The translations under genes were made by a program, and so were the position numbers. 64,000 nucleotides of DNA, taken from positions 67,297-131,296 of the forward strand of contig VZTG01009131.1 in NCBI GenBank assembly GCA_013397845.1, written 5' to 3'. The notes below the pieces were generated by a model that did not search any database, was not told the origin of the DNA, and worked only from the letters and a program-made list of their open reading frames with translations. The DNA comes from Melanocharis versteri (taxonomy: Eukaryota; Chordata; Aves; Passeriformes; Melanocharitidae). This document shows, in pieces, positions 12,442 to 24,879 of this stretch (its first letter is position 1; the number at the start of each line of letters is the position of its first letter).

Positions 12442-13500
12442 GGGTGCATTCCTGCAGCAAGAATGCAATGAGGACAGCTCAGCTGCTGCATGTTCACTCC
12501 TGCAACACCAGGGTAAGCCCAGGATCACTCGTGTCACCATAGGCAAAACTCATTCTCCTTCTACTTTTGAGGTACACACAAAGAATTGTCATCCCAAAAT
12601 CCAAGGGCTCTTTCACACCCCCAGAAATTCCTGATAAACTTCTAAATTAATTTCTCAAATGAATTTGTCAGCCAATAATGGTTTTTTCCTTCTTTATTTT
12701 TCAGTATATCAACTGTTGGATAAAGAATTATCTTAAAACACCTACAACTGTTAGTCCCCAACAGTTCTCTCAGTGGTGACCAGCTCAGTCTTTCTGCAGT
12801 CTTAGATATGGTACTGACATCTACATGCTCAAATGTAAAGGAATGCAAACAATTTCAAATGAAATCAATTTTATCAGTCAGATGTTACTACCAGTGTTAA
12901 TGCAGCTCTTCAGTGCCTGATCTCATCTTTAAAAATCTTACTATCTCCTTTTCATTTTCAAAATGCTTCTTATTCCCCTGTTGCTGAGAAAACCTGGCTG
13001 TGTATATAAACCCTCTCATTAAGTGCTTTCAAAGCTAAGCAAGGTAGGAAAAAGAAAATGCTTCCTCCTACCTTTCATCTATACCTGTCTTTGAAATTAT
13101 GTGAATATATTGGCTGTACATTTGGGCATTTTTGGAAGAGAATATTTAGACAACAACATGACTTAAAATTTTCCACAATCTTTAAAACACTGCTCTCATA
13201 AATATCTGTAAAAACAGTCTCAATTTAAGTCCTGAAACCATGCCGCAGCACAACCTGCCTGAATAACACTTTTGGGAAAATACAGATGAGGCTCTGGATT
13301 TCCAGCTGCAGCTGCAGTAAGGCAAAAAACTTCTCATAATCCAAAGAATCCTTCCCAGTTCTTGCAGGTTTTTTTAATACTTCATTAAGAGGTTGACACA
13401 GTAGTAGTTATATCCATAAATAAGATATTTTTATTACAATCTAACAAAATCAAGACTGTAACCGTGATTCATTTTTTTTAATAACCTTAGTGCTTCAAGA

Positions 13501-13620
13501 CTTCCGATCCTAATGGAGCAATCATGCATCACTGTTGTGTTCCAACAGAACTATTAGGCTCTGTGCTGTGCTAGTGTAATTGCAGCCTAATGGTTTACAC
13601 TATCATAATGGCACTAAATA
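13501..13620. promoter_or_regulatory. Possible conserved non-coding element
   Basis: A low-repeat stretch with several homeodomain-type TAAT/ATTA cores, including 'gtgtaattgcagcctaatgg' and 'actatcataatggcac'. The texture (balanced composition, dense TAAT cores, no open frame) resembles conserved enhancers near developmental genes. This is inference from composition; conservation cannot be judged from one sequence. Confidence 0.2.
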
Positions 13621-14057
13621 TTTTACTAAACTGAGTATAGTATCTAAAAAGTGATTTAAATTGTTCCAGCTTTAAGATCATACATCAAGGAAAGAACTGT
13701 TCCTTTCTCTCTGAATTGAGAATAGCAAAAATGTCAAAATTAGTTTCTTGTTTCTCTTAATAAATTAGTTGAAACATAACATTAAAAGCAAAGTTTAAAA
13801 ATCACAGCATAAAATGACTTGGTAAAAAATTAAAAGTATTAAAGTATTTTGAGGCATTTTGATGTTCTGCTTCAGCAGGCTGGCGTGGTTTAAATTGTCA
13901 GATTAACAGAGGATACAGAAATACTCTATTCAGAGTCTAATTTGGATTTTTTAACCAGAATTTCTGATTATTTACTTCAATAAAACTTTTAATAGAAATC
14001 CCACTCTGTGCAAGTGTAGCACATCATAACAAATTACCTAAGCATTAGATAACGTAA

Positions 14058-14345
14058 TTACCCTGCGCTCGGGATCAGAAGGAGCAGCAGAGCAGCTGAG
14101 ACAGCAGCGAAGCCCAGCAGCGGCTCCCTCCCCAGAAGGCAGCAGGCAGGGGCAGCGGGCTGTGCCTGAGCAGCAGCGGGTGCCCTGCCAGCGCTGCTGG
14201 GCACCCGGGGGCACGCTCGGGACACTCGGACTCACTACAGCAACTCCGTGAGCTAAGTCACCCAAATTCTGCAAGGAGGGACAATCAGTGCGGGTAAGGA
14301 TTTGGTAAATCCTGCCCTTAACACGCCAGGGTAGCACCCTGCAAC
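14058..14345. other. CpG- and GC-rich patch
   Basis: A sharply bounded GC-rich block in AT-rich surroundings with many CpGs (for example 'ctgcgctcggg', 'gcacccgggggcacgctcggg'). It carries a 99-codon minus-strand frame of low complexity (Ala, Gly, Pro, Ser, Cys-rich) with no recognisable domain. It could be a small orphan CpG island or the decayed remnant of a GC-rich element. No TATA box or initiator was identified. Confidence 0.4.
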
Positions 14346-15594
14346 GGCTGCTGCCTTACTCCCTTGGGCAAAGCCAAAAATATCTCTAACTCCAAAACGG
14401 GCACGGAAGTTAGTACTAAAAGTGCTCGGAACTTCTAAGATTGCCTCCAGAACTCGTGAAATTTATTTCTTGAAAACCTACTTTGCCTAAAATCGATTTA
14501 TACTTCATTTTATTCACTATATTTATTAAAAAATCCTAATTTTTGCATTCTAGCTGAAGTATTAAAGTGTTATCCAAACACCATTTTCTTGGAAAATAAA
14601 TATTTTCTTTTTCCTAAAAATCAGGACTTTTTTTCAGAAAAGGTTTTTTGAATTTGGACTACGACACCAGGGTTTTTTTTCCAAAATTTTGTTTACTACT
14701 AGTATTTTCTACAACATTGATCTGCTTAAAAAAAAATAAAGAGCAAAAATATGTTTTTACTATCTAGAGAACATTTTGTGCAGTTCATAACTCCTTGATT
14801 TAGAGACTGTCGAGATCTAAGACCACTTTGTACCTGGAGAACAAATTAATTGTTTTAAAACAGATTAAAATAAAACTTGTCTTTTAACTTGCATAGGAAC
14901 TATTTTTTTAAAAATGTGAAATATAGTGAATTCGGTAATTTGGTACTAAATAATCTTTGAGTTTGCACAAAGGTACTAATCACAAGAACTAATTACTGCC
15001 CATCCTGTAAGTGAGAAGCTGTAACTTTCTAACTTTGATGGTACATTCTCTTTCTAACCAAGCTTTGCTCAGGCATAGAAGCACCTCTCCAGCAAACACT
15101 CCTAAAGGACTCAATATCTGCACTACGTTAAATAAAAAACCAAAACAGCATTTGCTAAGGAAAAATGTTACTTAAACCAAACTTCTTTGGTAAAACATCA
15201 ATTTTGCCAAAAAACGTTGAAAATGCACTTTGGGCTTTTTTCCCCTCATGTAAATTAGGAAATTTTTTTTTAAAAATACAGATACAAAAAACAGGGTAGA
15301 AAATCTGGTTTTTAAAGATCTCTAGGATTTATTGATGCAGTATACAGACCTAACCTATTACTCTTAGATAATTACCTTACACAATATTCTACTTACATGG
15401 AGAAGTTTAATTTTAATTTACAGTTTAATTGTCCTACTTAAGGTGAGCCTGTCACCTGTGTCACTTTGTGGCTCATAACTGTAATCCTCATTTAATTATT
15501 TACTTCAAGGGAGCATTTTAATTATGGATATTACTATGCGTGTAGAGTAACTTATACTCTAGGGCAGTGAAAATTTATACAGTAGAGTGCTCAC

Positions 15595-15766
15595 CTGAAT
15601 TTCCACTGGCCGCGACTCCACGTGCAGCGGCTCAGCTGCAGAGCCTGCTCACACTGCTGAGAGATGCTCTTCCCCTTCTCTGGCCTAGGACCACATCTGG
15701 GGTGCCTGGCAACAGGCAGGACCACCAGGGCACAAATGGCTTGGATGATGACTGCCAGGCTCCCAG
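15595..15766 (-). other. Exon-like segment, minus strand (172 nt), unproven
   Basis: On the minus strand the acceptor TTATTGTCTCATTTATGTTTCAG and donor TTCAG|GTGAGCAC enclose 172 nt open in one frame only (two bases, 56 codons, two bases). The start of the translation is hydrophobic (GSLAVIIQAICALVVLPVA) and the rest is basic with cysteines. No family recognised. Its exit phase fits the 7.8 kb segment only if that exon used the second AG of its acceptor. A chance pseudo-exon remains the default explanation. Confidence 0.18.
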
Positions 15767-16759
15767 CTGAAACATAAATGAGACAATAATAACTTCTCAC
15801 ATCTACATTTGACCCTGCAAATAACCTTTGGACACAGGAGCAGGCATGGAGCACTGGCTCCGGGGTGAGGTCACCTCTGTGCCCCATTTCTGTGGTGATC
15901 AGTAATGGAGTGACCAGCAGAGACACACAGAGCATGAGCCTTCCTCTGATTTATTCCTTGAAATTTGAGCAACCAGTGATTTATGGGTTTCCTAAGATAG
16001 GGGCTGCCTGACAGTTTTTTTAATGGCCATCAGTTGACCAATATTCTATGAGATTATCTAATATCTTTGCAAACAAGCTATACTTCGAGCTTTCAAAGTA
16101 TCACATAGCAGCAAGCACCATCATTTAAAAATAAAATTTAAAAAAAAAAAGGAAAAAACACTGATTTGTGTTTGCTTCAAACTTGCCAGATTTGTGGGTT
16201 TGTGTGCTATTGCTGGGTCATCTTTCCAGTAATTTTAACTTCCAAAACAGACATTTCATCATCACATGAGTGGCACTATGCAACTTCCCTGCTCTGCACC
16301 AAGCAATATTTTTCATTGCCTGAAGTCCCAATAGGCAACTTAAAAAACTGAAAATATTTTAATTTTTAACATGTTTGGCACAGTAGAATCCATTTCTCTG
16401 CAGGTACACGCAACGAGAAGGGATGGTAAGGGATGCCTTGTCCCCAGGCTAGCCAGCAGGTGGGTAGGGCTCTCTACCTGGGGCAGATGGGGACAAGGGC
16501 TGCCCAGCCTCCTGTCCCACATACAGAAAATATGTGCCAGAGTGAAAACAAAGGAGCCCAGGTTCTGAGGAAGTCCTTTTCTTCCCATTAAAAGGCTTCC
16601 AGCATTTGCAGTCTCCCTGATTTAGTGTTCAGGGCTCCTGACTGGCACGTCGTGCTTAACGCCCAGGGAGCCAGGCAGCCCCACGGGCAGTCAGGGGTGT
16701 TTCCAACTGGGATCCTTCCCTCTTGGAGAAGCTACTTCTGCAAACTCCCTCCTACACAG

Positions 16760-16903
16760 GAGGAGACACCAAAGCACTGCCTCCCTGCCAAGAGACAAGA
16801 TGAGTGCTGCTGGGATTTCTGAGGGACACAGCTCTCCAGCACATCCAGCAGCGCAGAAGGGGGACATCAGGCACATGGGAAGAGCAGGCCACTTGCTTCT
16901 GAG
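16760..16903 (+). other. Exon-like segment, plus strand (144 nt), unproven
   Basis: The acceptor AACTCCCTCCTACACAG and strong donor TGAG|GTAAGTGCC bracket 144 nt. One frame is open throughout; the others have stops. It contains an ATG with A at -3 (AAGATGAGT), so it could be a non-coding or first-coding exon. The composition is low in hydrophobic residues and no domain is evident. No partner exon is established. Confidence 0.15.
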
Positions 16904-18140
16904 GTAAGTGCCTCTCACAGCAGTCACTTCATTATTAACGACCTCCCTATCTTCACAAGATACTTATCTTCTTTAATAAACAGAAACAGTTACTGAAGGT
17001 TTTGTTTGGTGCCTTTTTTTTTTTAATATTGGGATGAATCCAAAGAGCTACAGTTGTTTTCTTTAGTATCTACCTTTCTTCAGTGATGAATGATTTTTCA
17101 TGAGCAGTGTCACTACATACAGTTTTTGTCATCTAGATTGTTCCGTTTTATTCAGCAACCTAGAAAAAAATTTCCTTTTTATCTTTCTAAAGAAGTAACC
17201 TTCAGCCTACAATTTGTCTGCTGCCTCTCACAGTATCCTCAGCACAGCCATAGCCCCTAACAACTGAGGGCGTTCAGCACATCCCAGTACTGAGGATACC
17301 ACGTTTCCCATCTGAAACTGCTTACCTCATCAGTCACTAAAGGCCCAGTTTGGAAGTCATTAAAAATAATGAGAATGCTGGCACTTCTCCCAGCAATAAT
17401 GGCATTGGATCCTGTGTTTCTTTTTTACTATAAGACATTTGTCTATATCCACAAATCATTTAACTCTTATCTTTGTACTAGCTTTAATGAAACTAATGGC
17501 TGCTGAAACCGTGTGGGTTTTATTTTACTTTTTATTTAAATAAGCTTCTGCCCACTCCATCATAAAACAACACAAACACTTACACAGCATATTGCATCAC
17601 AAAAGCCCCAAAGTGTTTACCAGGATCACTATATCCATCACTAAAATGCAAGCGCTTCTCAGTCAATAAACACTTCAGCTGACAATAAAGTCACAAGAGA
17701 GTTTTCAGAAGGAAAGCTGAAGAGCAACAAATCCAATTTGTCCAAAACAAATTTAGAACCAGGGTCTTGCATTTTCATCTCCATCTGTATGTAACGTAGC
17801 CTTTCCCTCCTAGCACCATGCAAAAAAACCTAACTCCATATTAACTTGCTGAGTAACAACATCACTCCTGCAGGGCCCGTATCTTACAAGCTTTGACAAG
17901 ACAATGAGCCCTCAGGAACAGGCTCCGGGCCATCACAAAATGAACCTTTAGACTTTCAACTAATTGTTGAAAAATGCATATTAATACATATTAACACCTT
18001 AAAAGATTTACCCTTAATATTCAAGGTCTAGCTTAGGGCTAATGTAAAATTTCTCACCGCTACGCTTTTCCAATAAGAACACGTATGATTTACATGGTTT
18101 GAAATAAATAAGAATAATACAAATATGGAATAAAACTCAC

Positions 18141-18202
18141 CTTCTTTAAACATGTGTTTATTTGCTCTAGGCATACATTTGAACTGTACTTGAAAAACAG
18201 AC
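18141..18202 (-). other. Exon-like segment, minus strand (62 nt), unproven
   Basis: The acceptor TTTGTGTTTGTCCTCATGACAG and strong donor AAGAAG|GTGAGTTTT flank 62 nt that are open in two of three frames, so the frame cannot be assigned. A fragment such as VFQVQFKCMPRANKHMFKE is readable in one of them. Nothing recognised; listed because the splice signals are good. Confidence 0.13.
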
Positions 18203-20565
18203 CTGTCATGAGGACAAACACAAAAGTTACAGATCCAGCACTTCTGCACAGGAAGTGTGATATTTCAGACTCATAGAAATTAATCACAGTATACAAAATG
18301 ACACATGCATTTCGACATCATCTGCTCACAGAGGAGGTATCTCTAACACGCAAAGGACTTGAACTCCAGTCACCTTGGAAGTCCATCCACAGTGTGAAAA
18401 ATCCAGAGATCCTGGACTGCTGCTGAAAGCCTTAGCTTGTCAAAATCAGTAGAGTTTGGTATGACTAAACTGACTGATATACCTTGGTGGGAGAATAAAA
18501 AAGGCAGGTACAAGTCAAACAGTAATAATTCTAACCAATAATAAAGTTACAAGTACCAGACTTAATTAAAAAGTTCCACAAATGTTTCATAAGGTGAATT
18601 TTAAAGGTGTTTTGATGTTACTATCAGTATATGCAAAAATCTGAAGAACATTACCACTGCATAAAAGTTAAGCTAAAATCCTATTTTGCAAGGTTATTAA
18701 AAATATATTTTTAAGGCTGTTAAATGTTTAATACCTTTGCAAAGTATTTTCTTGGCATTTTTTTTAAGTGCTGGATAAGGTCTGTGTTTAGAACACATAT
18801 TGCTTAATGTACCCTTTAGATGGTGTAGCACCTTTAATCTCAAAATATTTTAGGCCATGTTACAAATACCTTACCAAGCCACAAAAAAAAAGAAATCACG
18901 CAGCCGTCCTTAGCAGTAACTACAATGTCATGAGTTTGATTTCTTTCATCTCTTATATCAAGGAATGAAATGACAGCAAACTAGCTTTATGATTATCAAT
19001 CTAGTTTGGAATTATCTACCACATATCACCCACAGAACTACTAGTGTGAACTGCACAATTTAAGCAATAGGTGCAAATGTTCAGGCATCATGAGTGATCT
19101 CACCATTTTAAGACACGAGAACACCCTTATGCAGTACAAATAAGTGAAGACAAACGTAAAAATTGATTTGAAGATAATACAGAACAGCAAAGACAAATAA
19201 CATTGTGGCAATTTAATTTTATTAAAATAGACATATGTTTTTAGAACATTTCGGGAAACTTTCCATTCTATTTTCCCCCACAGTAAATGGTAAAATTAAG
19301 GTAACAGTTTTCAGATACCAAAAGGCTGCCTGTGGCTCGTTATCCAATTAATTGATATGAGTAAATTAGCTAAATCCAGCTAAATGACAGCTAGTTGCTC
19401 CACAAAAGGTAGAAGTATATCAGAATAAGGGGCTTTCAGAAAATTAGATCAGTGCAGAGGTCTTTCCTTTTGAACCTTAGAAACACATTAAAAGACATTT
19501 CTATCTTCACTTTCAGAAAAAAAAAGCATTTAAAAAAGGGATGACAAGCAATTCATATTCAGAAACTCACTGAGAAGATTACAGGTGTTACAGTAGCAGT
19601 GGAGAGTTTCATTGCAAAAGCATGACAGAATTTTTTCATCTAGACCCTCTTCCATGAAATGGATAAGATCTCTCATACCTATTATCTCGCATCTCCCTCT
19701 CCTATCTTCCTCAAGGAAAAAGAAGACAGCTTGGTAGCTCTGTTCTTCCATCCCCTCTTACCACTGCACCTGCTGCACCCATTTGACAACATCCTGCCAT
19801 CCAAGGTGCTTCTTTTTACACCGAGACAGGAATGACACACAGGACAGCTCAAGCGATCCTGTGAGTCTCTTATGAAATTACATGGGATAACTGCTTTTTA
19901 AGGCATTATAAGAATCCTGCTTTGGCTTTGTGCAAATGTAGGATAGTACAGGGGATGGCACAGGACTGAAAATACACAGTTGTACAACCAGGGAAAACTG
20001 AATCTGGATTCATTACATCGGGGGCTGTGTTAGAAATTTATGCCAGGTAATGCAGAAAAAAAAATATAAACAACCCTTGCTCTGTTTGGATGGAAGCATC
20101 AATGCTGACTAAACTGCAGGCTTAAAATCTGCTCTTAGGAACAATAATCATGTAAAAGCTCTAACTAAACTCCTAAGCCCAAGCTCTGCTGCAATGGGGA
20201 ACACACACTCTCAGGCTGCACAGAAGTTTCCCTCACGTGAAAAAGAAAAAAGCACAGCTTTTCTTATCACTGAGATACTTGTCACACTTTTTCATTTTAG
20301 TAGTGCTTTGTTTTCCACCTTCCTCCCTCTGTCATCTCAGGCAATGGCAGCTCAAGTGGACAATACAAGCAGATGAGACATTCCTATTCATCTCACTCCT
20401 CCCTCATTTTTTGTTTTTGTTGCTATAGTTTTACATGCATCAGAATGAGACTTTTGCCCAAGACACTGCCTGTGTGAAACAGCCCACGTCACTCAGAGAT
20501 TCTGAGCACCAGGTATTCACTGATGACTTTCAAGCAGATTCTGAAGTGGCAGCCAAGAATTTACA

Positions 20566-20940
20566 GCTGAGGGAGCTGAGGCTGTTTAGTCTGGAGGAAA
20601 GGAGGCTGAGGGAGACCTTATCACTCTCTAAAACTACCTGAAAAGAGGCTGCAGCAAGGTGGGGGCCAGTCCTGGGTAACAAGCAATAGCATGAGAGGAA
20701 ATGCCTCAAGTTGCACCAGGTGAGGTTTAGGTTGGATATTAGGAAAAATTTCTTCACTGAAAGGGTTGTCAAGCACTGGAACAGGCTGCCCAAGGAAGTG
20801 GTTGTGTCACCATCCCTGGAGGGATTTAAAAGATGCGTAGATATAGCATTTAGGGACATGGTTTAGTGGTGGCCTTGGCAGTGTTGGGTTAATGGTTGGA
20901 CCTTAGAGGAGTTCTCCAACCTAATGATTCTGTGATTCTA
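20566..20940 (+). mobile_element. CR1 non-LTR retrotransposon, 5'-truncated, 3' end
   Basis: The sequence follows the avian CR1 3' region: 'gctgaggctgtttagtctggagg', then 'accttatcactctct', 'aactacctgaaaagaggctg', 'ggatattaggaaaaatttct', 'tgtcaagcactggaacaggc', and an end of 'atgattctgtgattcta'. CR1 copies are normally truncated at the 5' end and lack target-site duplications. Compared with my recollection of the consensus, a few bases are missing just before 'ctccaacctaatg', where 'gatgatctt...' is usual. The last codons of ORF2 and the 3'UTR are present; it is not mobile. The minus-strand 109-codon frame at 20,530-20,859 is a shadow of this repeat. Confidence 0.93.
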
Positions 20941-23900
20941 TCTTCCCAAAATATTGCACATCAGCAGAAAAAAAACAAGCCTCCGATTTTCACATCCAAA
21001 TGTTGGCTAAGAAAGTGTTTAACCCTGGAGACATTTTCAGAAAATTAGTTCAGAGCCTGTGCACAATTTAATCAGAAGTTTTAAACTCTGATTGTGCAAT
21101 TAAACACAATATACTCTTGCAGTTGCCATTTATCACACTGCTACCATATCAAGTAATCTGGCCAAAAAAACTGCCTGGTACCTAGGAGTGAAGAAACAAG
21201 AATGATAATGTTCTGTAGGAAAGCAGGTCTATCCAACATTTTACAGTGCTAAAAACACCCTTGGGACTTGTTCTGATACCTTGTAATTATGCACACATAT
21301 CCTGATTTATGGTCCATGTCTCCCAGCTCAAAGTAGCATGCACTCTGTTTCATATCTTGCCCTATTTACGTGTAAAACACTCGAGTCTGTAACGCCATAA
21401 AAGAGAGGACAGGCTCATTGCACGTTACTATCATGTGAGCGTAGGCATAAACTAATGATCCTTTTCAACTAAGGATAAATATGCACAATTCAGCCTTAAA
21501 CGTATTCAGTGTCAGATCATTTCAACTGCTGCCTTTGAGAAATATGCCGTTGATGTTAAAGATCTCTGCTGTCCAGCCTCCTCCTTAAGACTGTAGAGAG
21601 CGTGGCAAAGGAGACAAAGATGTCCAAACTGGAAAAGGGACAAGAAACATTGTCACCTGTGTATCAAGAGACATATCTGCTTCAGGTCAGACTTGTGAAT
21701 TCATGTTCCACAACTTTCCCCTGTATCTCTGCACCTCCACATGACCGTGCTCTCTCACTGAGCACCTACAGTAACTAACGAAGAAAAGAGAATCCCCCTT
21801 GTCCAAGTGAGTGCTAGCAAAGAGAGAGGTGGTTGATAGGAAAGCAGGTAATTATTTTACCTGTAACAACTACAGGAAGTATCCTAACTAACAGATATAT
21901 GCAGGTCCATTTCAAAAGAAGAAAGGACAGCCTGGCTTAGATGAAGAGATCTGATTTTCATTCCCCACGTCTGCTCTGCAACTGTCACACAACCACTGCC
22001 ATGCGGCTGAAATCCTCTCTTTGGAGATGGAGAGCAAAGGAGTCACCAAACATTCATCTGCTCTTGGGTTGTTTCGTTTTGTTGGGTTTGTGTTGGTTTG
22101 GGGTCTTTTAATTTTCCACCAGTTTTGAAATAAGACAGCACATGCAGATTTAATGTTGTAATGTGTTTCTGTCCACCCTTTACATGCTAATCTTTAAAAA
22201 AGGAAATGTGGTAAGTGCAATGGAGTGGCCTTAGCTGCTGCCTGTACAAGGAAGAGCCAGAATCTGCATGTGCTAACAAGGGATACAAAAACCATACCAG
22301 GGAGAAGGGTCTTCAAACAACTGCAGCTGGGATCATTAAAAATCTGACTACTTTTTTTCCTAATACATCTTAAATTTGGTTTACTGTTGGATGCATATTT
22401 ATTCACACCTTTTGCACAAAAGAACAAGGTTTTGCAGTGTTCTTAAAATAATTTTGAACAGGACTCTCTCAACACAAGGTCCAGTTTATCCATGAAATAA
22501 GTCTGTGTTTTTGCTGACTACTTTTTCAAAAACAATTTAACTTGTAAGCTGAATTCAAACCTTATTTCATTTCAGAGCACAGCTTCAATTTTGTGTTTTC
22601 TAGTTCTGACTACTCTGTACCCATTTCCTACTTGTATGGATACAATTAAAAATGCAATAATGTACCAACAATAAACTTGCTTTATTAACAATTGCTACAA
22701 CATGATTAGCAATTCCCAGAAAAGGCTACAACCCAAACCTGAAAGATACATACTATTATTTTCATTTATTTATTTTTGTATTCAACTACATCTACTACAC
22801 ATTGTTTATGCTCCTCTTAGCAGTAGTTCCACCAAGTTTTCTCACATTACAATAGAATAAGTTTTTTTCCTATTCCAATACAAGTAAGTTTTTCATCTTC
22901 ATTCTGGAATTGGTGCATGAATTAAGATGTGGATCAAAAGAATATTTCCCCCACATATGCAGAAACCACAAAATTTATGGAAAAGGAGCAGCCTAGGGAA
23001 AGGTTTAAGGAGTTCTCATGCTTTTTCAGCAAGTTCAGACAGACAGTATCCAGTCAATTTTATGAATAACCAAATAAAACCAAGTGACACTTGCATTTAA
23101 TAACCTCTTTTGGGAACAATCTAATCTGCATATATCTTACTTTCCATACTTTAAACATTTTTTAAAATAATCAAATTAGGAGGTTTGCTTTTCATGACCT
23201 CTTTTATGAATCTTGTATGAGTAGTTCCATTATCCATGTTTATTAGCTTCTTCCTTCTCTCTTTCTTTTTTTTTAAAAAGGAATCTGCATTCCTTCCAAA
23301 ATAAGATCATTTTTCTTGTCACCTCACTAACTTTTTTTGTGCTCCCTATTTCAAAGGGCTTATATGTTTAAGCAAGTAAGGGCCGTGGTGCACCGTTATG
23401 CATCAGAGGTAGCCTAGAAATAGTTTTATCCATCCAAATTCAATTAGGGGCTGTGACAGTAAGGAGCAAAACTAGACTCCTTAAGACATAATCCAACATT
23501 TTAATGACAATCAATATCTCCCTCCCTCTATGTGCAAGCTCTCCGATTATTATTCATCTTGATACATGGGAAGCTGAACACTGGACAGGGTGAAGGACTG
23601 GACTCTGTCCCTGCTGTCAATGTGCTGAACTGAGTGCAGGAAAACAGGAGTGGAACTTCTAAATTTTAATTATCTCAGAGAGGCTAGTACCTGGAAATAA
23701 AGTTCTTATCAACACACTGACAACAAATTGATAAACTAGGCACAGAATAACTTCTTTTTAAAATAAATTAATAAAAAAATAGAGGACAGAAAGAGACAGA
23801 CTATTCATAAAAGCAGACAAGAGAGTTTAATTCTCTGGTTTTCATGCCATTTTCTTACGAGATTCTCATCAAAAAAGGAGAATTAACCAAGAAATTCTTG

Positions 23901-24855
23901 AACTATTTACTTACATGGAAGCAAAGAGATATCATGGAAACAATTTGTATGTATGGATGATTAAAAAACTTTCCTTGGTGCATCTGAAATCCCACCTACA
24001 AATAAGAAAGGCAGAAGCAAACTTAAGCAGTATGAAGCTATAGTTCACGTCTTAACAACCTATAAATAACCAATGAAAGCTTCTACAGCAAATCGAAGAC
24101 ACAAAATAAGCTATCACCATGTTAAAATCTAATATTTTTACAGCAATATTCTATAGGAAAAGTCAAAATAACAAGAGCCCTGATTCAGAAAATAGAGACT
24201 TTAATGGCATTACTACTTTCTAGCCATCTGGATCCACAGAGATATTCAATACTGCTAAGAACTAGGGCCTAACTCAGAAACCATAAGGACAAAAAAGAGA
24301 AAGATGGACACAAGAGAGTCATTTAGCCTCAACAGCCCAAAACTGCCAGTAGTCTACCATTTTTAGCTTGTAAGATAGAGCACATATTTAGCATCTGAAA
24401 AGTCTGGATTTTGTAATAAGCACCAGACTCAATCTTAATGTGCAGAGGATACAGCCTCTTTGTAAGGCATTCAATAACATCATACTTGATCGTATAAGAA
24501 GAGCCATTTAGACTTTACATATTGAGCAATGGCTCATCTACAAAATACAAGTGTATAGAAAAAGCAAAAGAACACATTACAAAAGGATATCCAGTCTTCT
24601 CGATAAGACTTTAAAGCAATATATAATATACCCTGGATTAATATCATATTAATAGCTGTGGCAAACTCATACCCTTCCCATTTCAATAGCCTGAGCCAAA
24701 TAGGGAATGCATCTGACTATCTTTTCAGTAATTCTACTTTTTAAGTGTTACATTGAATCAGGTCAAGCAGAACCCAAGATACTTTATTTCAAGGCTATTT
24801 CAATGGTTAGAGCAGCAATTTAAATAGAAAGCGAGAGTGGTACTGTTCTCTGTAT

Positions 24856-24879
24856 TTTAAACTATTTTAATAGTTTAAA
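24856..24879. repeat. Short perfect inverted repeat
   Basis: TTTAAACTATT is followed, after two bases, by its reverse complement AATAGTTTAAA. The 11-bp arms and minimal loop make a near-palindrome of 24 bp. At this AT content it may be chance, and no associated element was seen. Confidence 0.85.

Larger units (their letters stand above)
8170..14030. other. Non-coding DNA with minor simple repeats
   Basis: Mostly AT-rich, with stops throughout. Items seen: a degenerate GATA run near 9,150, an imperfect 90-bp-spaced repeat (9,474 and 9,564), (AAAC)n at 10,492-10,512, a pyrimidine-rich tract at 12,327-12,441, an AG|GT site at 11,395 on the minus strand, and a possible conserved element near 13,500-13,620. 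No gene recognised. Confidence 0.6.
14346..20565. other. Non-coding DNA between candidates
   Basis: Outside the exon-like segments listed separately, this region is AT-rich with short A/T runs (for example A11 at 16,140-16,150) and frames below 115 codons without recognised domains. A 73-codon minus-strand frame at 19,530-19,751 is acidic and cysteine-containing but has no strong acceptor and matches nothing I know. Confidence 0.55.

Noticed and set aside
17326..17411. Minus-strand segment open in one frame ending at GATGAG|GTAAGCAG
   Set aside because: The only in-phase acceptor (AAAAAAGAAACACAG) has a purine-rich rather than pyrimidine-rich tract.
19530..19751. 73-codon acidic, cysteine-containing minus-strand frame
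   Set aside because: No convincing acceptor, a donor with A at -1, and no family recognised; within the length expected by chance.
20530..20859. 109-codon minus-strand frame
   Set aside because: Antisense shadow of the CR1 3' end.
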